Of a DNA stretch of 9,997 bases, positions 6,657-9,997 are shown piece after piece. The position numbers and the translations under genes are program-made. The stretch covers positions 1 through 9,997 of the forward strand of contig CADBNY010000087.1 in NCBI GenBank assembly GCA_902796215.1, written 5' to 3'. Position 1 is the stretch's first letter; every line of letters starts with the position of its first letter. The notes under the pieces are model-generated. The model saw only the letters and a list, made by a program, of their open reading frames with translations. It ran no database searches and had not been told where the DNA came from. Origin of the DNA: an uncultured Erysipelotrichaceae bacterium (GTDB lineage Bacteria; Bacillota_I; Bacilli_A; RF39; UBA660).

Positions 6657-7913
6657 ATGTATAACAAATTAGGAATTAGTAAAGAAACAATCAGTCTAGT
6701 AGAAAAATGTGAAAAATCTTGCCAAGAAGAGTTTAATAAAATAGATGAAATATGCGAATATAATAGTCTAAAAGTTTTAGCAAGTTTTCAGAAAAATCAA
6801 GTAACAGAATCTTGTTTTAATTCAACAACAGGCTATGGTTATAATGATTTAGGAAGAGATACAATAGAACTTATTTTTAAAGATGTACTAGAAGCTGAAG
6901 ATGCCCTTGTTAGAAGTCAATTTATCTCTGGAAGTCATGCTTTAACAGTTTGCTTTTTTGCACTTCTTCGCCCTCAAGATATTTTATTAAGTATTACTGG
7001 AAAACCATATGATACACTAGATGAAGTAATAGGAATTAAAGAAAATAAAAGCTCATTAAAAAGCTTTGGAGTAAAGTATGCTCAAATTGACCTAGTCAAT
7101 GATGACTTTGATTACAAAAGAATAGAAGAATATATAAAAAAGAATAAAGTAAAAGTAATAGAAATTCAAAGAAGTAAAGGTTATTCAACAAGAAAAAGTA
7201 TTTCTAATGAAAAAGTAGAAAAAGTAATTAATTTAATAAAAAGTATTGATAAAGAAATTATTATCATGGTAGATAATTGTTATTGTGAATTTGTCACAAA
7301 AAAAGAACCAACTTCGTATAATGCTGATGTAATAGTAGGATCCCTTATTAAAAACCTAGGAGGAGGAATTGCTCCAAATGGAGCATACATTGCTGGAAGA
7401 CATGACTTAATAGAATTATGTGCCGAAAGACTAACCCTTCCAGGAGAAGGAAGAGAAGTAGGACCATCTCTAGGAATAAATAAACAGATATTACAGGGAA
7501 TTTATATGGCCCCAAGTGTAGTAGCAGCATCCTTAAAAACAGCAGTTTTAACAAGTAAAGTTTTAGAAGAATTAGGATATGAAGTAGAACCAAAATATAA
7601 TGATAAAAGAGTAGATATTGTTCAAAATATTACGTTTAAAGACTCAAACAAATTAATTGAATTTACAAGAGGAATTCAAGAAGGGTCTGCAATTGATTCA
7701 AACGCTAGAGTAGAAGCATGGGATATGCCTGGGTATAGTGATAAGGTAGTTATGGCTAGTGGATCATTTACTCAAGGTTCTTCTATAGAATTATCTTGTG
7801 ATGGACCGATTAGAGAACCATATATTGCATATATGCAAGGGTCTCTAACATATCCATACGGAAAACTTGGCCTAATGAAAGCTGTCCAAAAAATTATGAA
7901 AGAAGGAGATTAG
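6657..7913 (+). CDS. ynbB: PLP-dependent YnbB / methionine gamma-lyase-family protein
   Basis: This 418-residue PLP-fold protein belongs to the family annotated as methionine gamma-lyase-related or aluminium resistance protein, represented by Bacillus subtilis YnbB. Landmarks are NSTTGYGYNDLGRD and EDALVRSQFISGSHAL near the N-terminus (the latter a typical phosphate-binding region) and LLSITGKPYDTLDEVIG. IMVDNCYCEF carries the Asp that would contact the pyridine nitrogen, and SLIKNLGGG holds the likely Schiff-base Lys232. PGEGREVGPSLG follows, and the C-terminal part includes VEAWDMPGY and REPYIAYMQGSLTYPYGK. Length is normal for the family. Members resemble Cys/Met metabolism enzymes, but the physiological reaction is not established as far as I know, so lyase activity is inferred. 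The start is chosen from the AAGGAGG site; an upstream GTG (6624) would give 11 extra residues overlapping the SDR gene. It sits between the SDR gene and a membrane-protein gene with no gaps. Confidence 0.9.
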   Translation: MYNKLGISKETISLVEKCEKSCQEEFNKIDEICEYNSLKVLASFQKNQVTESCFNSTTGYGYNDLGRDTIELIFKDVLEAEDALVRSQFISGSHALTVCFFALLRPQDILLSITGKPYDTLDEVIGIKENKSSLKSFGVKYAQIDLVNDDFDYKRIEEYIKKNKVKVIEIQRSKGYSTRKSISNEKVEKVINLIKSIDKEIIIMVDNCYCEFVTKKEPTSYNADVIVGSLIKNLGGGIAPNGAYIAGRHDLIELCAERLTLPGEGREVGPSLGINKQILQGIYMAPSVVAASLKTAVLTSKVLEELGYEVEPKYNDKRVDIVQNITFKDSNKLIEFTRGIQEGSAIDSNARVEAWDMPGYSDKVVMASGSFTQGSSIELSCDGPIREPYIAYMQGSLTYPYGKLGLMKAVQKIMKEGD

Positions 7914-8396
7914 ATGACTTATACATATGATTACGGGATAACTAGTTCAGTAGCTAAAGGAGAAGGATTAGAATTATTCAATGGAATCATGATTGCTTAT
8001 ATGATAATTTGTATCGCTATTGCGGTAGTTGCAGCTATCGGTATGTGGAAAGTCTTCACTAAAGCTGGTGAGAAAGGATGGAAATCAATCATCCCAGTTT
8101 ACAATATGTATACATTATGCAAAATCATTGGAGTTAATCCATGGTGGATTTTAATTGTATTTTTATCATCAATCGTAACTTTTATTCCAATCATTGGAGT
8201 GTTAGCTGCAATGGCTGTTGTAATTTACCTCAATATCTTAGTAGCTAAATCAACAGCTAATGCTTTTGGTAAAGATACAGGATTTGCCATAGGTTTATAT
8301 TTCCTATCACCAATCTTCTATTGTATCCTAGGATTTGGTAAAGCTAAATATGAAGGCGCTAACCCAATGAACGATGTTATTTTCAAAAATAAGTAA
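7914..8396 (+). CDS. DUF5684-type small membrane protein
   Basis: This 160-residue protein has about four predicted membrane helices (roughly residues 22-46, 76-92, 92-112 and 122-141). The signature KAGEKGWKSIIPVYNMY (residues 50-66) after the first helix matches the conserved block I associate with DUF5684 proteins, which often sit beside signal peptidase or sortase-type genes in Bacillota. Function is unknown. The ATG follows the TAG of the ynbB-like gene directly, and AAGGAG (7903-7908) lies inside the upstream gene's end, so it is translationally coupled. It is visibly less AT-rich than its neighbours and uses more GCT, ATC and GGT codons, which may reflect high expression or a separate history. 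A terminator follows, making it the last gene of the unit that starts at 5471. An N-terminal signal peptide is not evident. Confidence 0.8.
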   Translation: MTYTYDYGITSSVAKGEGLELFNGIMIAYMIICIAIAVVAAIGMWKVFTKAGEKGWKSIIPVYNMYTLCKIIGVNPWWILIVFLSSIVTFIPIIGVLAAMAVVIYLNILVAKSTANAFGKDTGFAIGLYFLSPIFYCILGFGKAKYEGANPMNDVIFKNK

Positions 8397-8414
8397 AAAT
8401 AGATATTACTTAAT

Positions 8415-8443
8415 AAAAGATTAGAATATTCTAACCTTTTTTT
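8415..8443 (+). terminator. Intrinsic terminator after the DUF5684 gene
   Basis: The arms are AAAAG (8415-8419) with CTTTT (8436-8440) and TTAGA with TCTAA inside the 14-base palindrome at 8421-8434. There is one A/C mismatch, and the T-run continues to 8443. It ends the four-gene unit. Its downstream half is shared with a sigma-E-like promoter. Confidence 0.8.
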
Positions 8444-8451
8444 CATATAAT
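8424..8451 (+). promoter_or_regulatory. Probable sigma-E (mother-cell) promoter for spoIIIAH
   Basis: GAATATT (8424-8430) matches the Bacillus sigma-E -35 consensus KMATATT at all 7 positions. After 13 bases, CATATAAT (8444-8451) matches the -10 consensus CATACAHT at 7 of 8. The spacer is at the short end of the usual 13-15. A start near 8458 would sit just before the GGAGGAG ribosome binding site. In Bacillus the spoIIIA operon is sigma-E dependent, which supports this reading. The TATAAT at 8446-8451 could also serve as a sigma-A -10, but no -35 accompanies it. Confidence 0.65.
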
Positions 8452-8472
8452 TATACTGAATGGAGGAGACAT

Positions 8473-8979
8473 ATGATAAGAAAACAAAACTTATGGTTTT
8501 TAACACTATTTAGTCTAATATTAATACTAGGAGTATACTATGTCACATTACCAAATGATTTTCTAGAAAAAATAGAAGAACAAACAGAAAAGAAAATAAA
8601 GAAAGAAGAACCAGTAGTAGAAGAAATAAAAGAAAATTCTCTAGCCGCAATGAGAGTAAATCTTCAAGAAGAACGCCAAGAAGCGATGAATGTCTTACAA
8701 GAAAAATTGACAAATGACAAATTAACTAGTGAAGAAAAAAACAATTTATATGAAGAATTAAAATATCTAAATGAAGTTCAAGGAAAAGAAGAAAAAATAG
8801 AAGAACAATTAAAAAAAGAATATAAACTAGATTGTTTTATACAAATGAATAATAGTGATATATCAGCTATTTGTGTCTCAAAAGAGCATGATGCTACATT
8901 AGCAAATAACATTATGCGACTAATTCAGAAAAATTATGAAACGAAAAAGAATATCACAGTAAAATTTCAAAAAAAATAA
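8473..8979 (+). CDS. spoIIIAH: SpoIIIAH-like sporulation protein
   Basis: SpoIIIAH sits in the mother-cell membrane around the forespore and docks with SpoIIQ as part of the SpoIIIA-SpoIIQ apparatus. This 168-residue protein has the family layout. A basic N-terminus with KQNLWFL leads into one membrane helix (about residues 7-25). An acidic/basic linker follows, then a predicted coiled coil (about 61-115) with MRVNLQEERQEAM and LTSEEKNNLYEELKYLN. The C-terminal ring-building-type domain (about 113-165) contains the hallmark SKEHDATLANNIMRL and ends in KKNITVKFQ. GGAGGAG precedes the start. It stands apart from any spoIIIAA-AG genes here: a terminator and a DUF5684 gene lie upstream. The family match is strong; whether it is the only SpoIIIAH of the genome cannot be told from the window. 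The next gene, gerE, begins 59 bases downstream with no terminator between. Confidence 0.9.
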   Translation: MIRKQNLWFLTLFSLILILGVYYVTLPNDFLEKIEEQTEKKIKKEEPVVEEIKENSLAAMRVNLQEERQEAMNVLQEKLTNDKLTSEEKNNLYEELKYLNEVQGKEEKIEEQLKKEYKLDCFIQMNNSDISAICVSKEHDATLANNIMRLIQKNYETKKNITVKFQKK

Positions 8980-9013
8980 TAGGTAAAAGACATACAACAA
9001 AGTAATTATTACT

Positions 9014-9022
9014 CATACAATA
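9014..9022 (+). promoter_or_regulatory. Sigma-E/sigma-K-type -10 element before gerE
   Basis: CATACAATA matches the Bacillus sigma-K -10 (CATANNNTA) fully, and its first eight bases match the sigma-E -10 (CATACAHT) fully. The -35 is weak: AC occurs at 8994-8995 (18 bases upstream) or 8997-8998 (15 bases), against the 16-17 usual for sigma-K. A start near 9028 would leave the AGGTGAT site almost at the 5' end. gerE is a sigma-K gene in B. subtilis. Confidence 0.45.
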
Positions 9023-9038
9023 CTTTAGGTGATAATTA

Positions 9039-9242
9039 ATGAACAATATTTTAACTCCAAGAGAAAAAGAAATATTCAATTTACTAATAGAAAACTATAA
9101 TACAAAAACAATTGCTAAAAAATTAGAAATTAGTGAGAAAACAGTAAGAAATCATATTTCTAATGTAATGCAAAAATTAGGAGTAAATGGAAGAGCAAGT
9201 GCTGTAGTAGAATTAATAAAACTAAAAGAATTAAGTATCTAA
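9039..9242 (+). CDS. gerE: GerE, LuxR-type late sporulation regulator
   Basis: GerE is a small DNA-binding protein that, in Bacillus, acts in the mother cell late in sporulation, activating coat genes and repressing others alongside sigma-K. This 67-residue protein is essentially only a LuxR/GerE helix-turn-helix domain: LTPREKEIFNLL, then TIAKKLEISEKTVRNHISN, then VMQKLGVNGRASAVVELI. The scanning and recognition helices lie at about residues 23-47. ISEKTVRNHISN followed by MQKLGV.GR..AVVEL is almost identical to the B. subtilis protein as I remember it, well beyond a generic LuxR match. No receiver or sensor domain is present, as in true GerE (about 74 residues). AGGTGAT precedes the ATG. 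Its neighbours on both sides are sporulation genes, which supports the assignment. A terminator follows its stop codon directly. Confidence 0.93.
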   Translation: MNNILTPREKEIFNLLIENYNTKTIAKKLEISEKTVRNHISNVMQKLGVNGRASAVVELIKLKELSI

Positions 9243-9243
9243 G

Positions 9244-9266
9244 CGTACTAAAATAGTACGTTTTTT
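9244..9266 (+). terminator. Intrinsic terminator after gerE
   Basis: CGTACTA (9244-9250) pairs with TAGTACG (9254-9260) around an AAA loop and is followed by six T. It begins one base after the gerE stop. It leaves only 23 bases before the gerM start, so gerM is reached by readthrough or by a promoter overlapping this hairpin. Confidence 0.85.
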
Positions 9267-9275
9267 CATAAAATT
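9267..9275 (+). promoter_or_regulatory. Possible sigma-E/sigma-K-type -10 element before gerM
   Basis: CATAAAAT matches the sigma-E -10 at 7 of 8, and with the next T gives 8-base agreement out of 9 with the printed sigma-K -10 pattern. AC at 9247-9248 lies 18 bases upstream, the same distance as before gerE. The gap to the AGGTGAT ribosome site is 5 bases, also as before gerE. It directly follows the terminator T-run. Sequence match only. Confidence 0.35.
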
Positions 9276-9289
9276 TGATAGGTGATAAA

Positions 9290-9997
9290 ATGATAAAAGA
9301 GGACATAATAAGAAAACTTTATAAAACAACACTAATACTATTTTTTTTATTAACAATGTATACTATTTTAAATGTAAATGAAAAAGAAACAAATGTTTTA
9401 AGAACAAATTTAGAAATAGAAGATATAACAAACTTAAATACAGACAAGATTTTTTTATTAGATAATAATGGATATTTAGTAAAAGTAAATATCTTTCTAG
9501 AAGGAAAAACAATAGAGGAAAAAGTAAAAAAAATTTTCGAATATTTAAAAATAAATAATAATCAAAAACCAATTAATTTAAAAGGATATATAAAAGAAAA
9601 TATTAAAGTTCTAGACTATAAAATAGAAGATAAAATAATAAAGATAAACTTATCAAAAGATTTTTTTAAAGAAACAAATGAAAAATTACTAATTACAGGA
9701 ATTACATATTCTCTATTAGAATTAGAAGGTATAGAAAAAGTATCATTTTTAGTAGAAAATAAACCAATAAAAAATTATTCAAATCTAACAAAAGAAATAG
9801 GTATTAATAATGAATATTTAATAAATAATACAAATGATATCAATAAAATAGTTTTATATTATATAGATAGTACAAATAATTATTATGTCCCTATCACAAA
9901 ATATTTAAATGATAAAAGAGAAAAAATTGAAATAATTATCGATGAATTAAAAAATACAAAAAAAGATTTAATTAGTTTTATAAATAATTCTACAGAA
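9290..9997 (+). CDS. gerM: GerM-like protein with GerMN domains, 3' end outside window
   Basis: The frame starts at ATG 9290 behind AGGTGAT (9280-9286) and stays open to the last base, giving 236 visible residues without a stop. A hydrophobic helix (about residues 11-28, with TTLILFFLLTMYTIL) anchors the protein; there is no cysteine, so no lipobox, unlike the B. subtilis lipoprotein. The first GerMN domain covers about 53-160, with YLVKVNIFL, IKVLDYKIEDKIIKINLSKDF and ITGITYSLLELEGIEKVSFLVENKPI-type segments read in parts. A second GerMN domain begins at about 185 (NKIVLYYIDSTNNYYVPITK, then IEIIIDELK) and is cut by the window edge. Two GerMN repeats are the normal GerM layout. In Bacillus, GerM is sigma-E controlled and helps assemble the SpoIIIA-SpoIIQ complex, matching the nearby spoIIIAH. 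The coding sequence is extremely AT-rich and Asn/Lys-heavy. Family assignment is from domain pattern and context. Confidence 0.82.
   Translation, partial: MIKEDIIRKLYKTTLILFFLLTMYTILNVNEKETNVLRTNLEIEDITNLNTDKIFLLDNNGYLVKVNIFLEGKTIEEKVKKIFEYLKINNNQKPINLKGYIKENIKVLDYKIEDKIIKINLSKDFFKETNEKLLITGITYSLLELEGIEKVSFLVENKPIKNYSNLTKEIGINNEYLINNTNDINKIVLYYIDSTNNYYVPITKYLNDKREKIEIIIDELKNTKKDLISFINNSTE

Noticed and set aside
1..9997. CRISPR array, tRNA or rRNA gene, insertion sequence, phage or defence genes
   Set aside because: Searched by eye on both strands; no regularly spaced repeats, no tRNA-like fold with terminal CCA, and no transposase, integrase or known defence motifs were seen.

Overview
The window is very AT-rich and encodes almost everything on the plus strand, with AAGGAG/AGGTGAT-type ribosome binding sites, short intergenic gaps and hairpin-plus-T-run terminators. 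Trp is always TGG and no reading frame contains an internal TGA, so the standard bacterial code applies (not the Mycoplasma code). A T-box leader and three sporulation genes (spoIIIAH-like, gerE, gerM) point to a low-GC, spore-forming Bacillota, probably an uncultured gut-type lineage. That placement is an inference.

Layout. (1) 2-925 is the 3' end of a Cys- and aromatic-rich, probably extracellular protein that I do not recognise; it runs off the left edge. (2) 936-5326 is a single transcription unit: an extended -10 promoter, a T-box leader with an apparent AUC (Ile) specifier and its own terminator, a Ca2+/Na+ exchanger-family membrane protein, and ileS, closed by a 13-bp-stem terminator. 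The synthetase is the long clostridial-type IleRS, and its HIGH signature reads GIHH. (3) 5357-8443 holds a long imperfect hairpin overlapping a possible promoter, followed by four tightly packed genes: a membrane-anchored thioredoxin-like protein, a short-chain dehydrogenase/reductase, a PLP-dependent YnbB/methionine gamma-lyase-family protein and a DUF5684-type membrane protein. A terminator closes it. (4) 8424-9997 is a sporulation block: a SpoIIIAH-like protein, GerE, and the 5' part of GerM, which runs off the right edge.

How they fit together. Uncharged tRNA-Ile should relieve termination in the leader and raise both the exchanger and IleRS. The four-gene unit looks translationally coupled, but its joint role is unknown. 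In the sporulation block, SpoIIIAH and GerM both belong to the SpoIIIA-SpoIIQ apparatus that links mother cell and forespore in Bacillus, and GerE is the late mother-cell regulator. A near-consensus sigma-E promoter lies in front of spoIIIAH, embedded in the preceding terminator. Sigma-E/sigma-K-type -10 boxes sit at identical spacing before gerE and gerM. I found no CRISPR array, tRNA, rRNA, transposase or phage gene. Nothing here amounts to a wholly new system; the most notable points are the GxHH IleRS, the T-box controlling an ion exchanger, and the compact sporulation cluster with its promoters.
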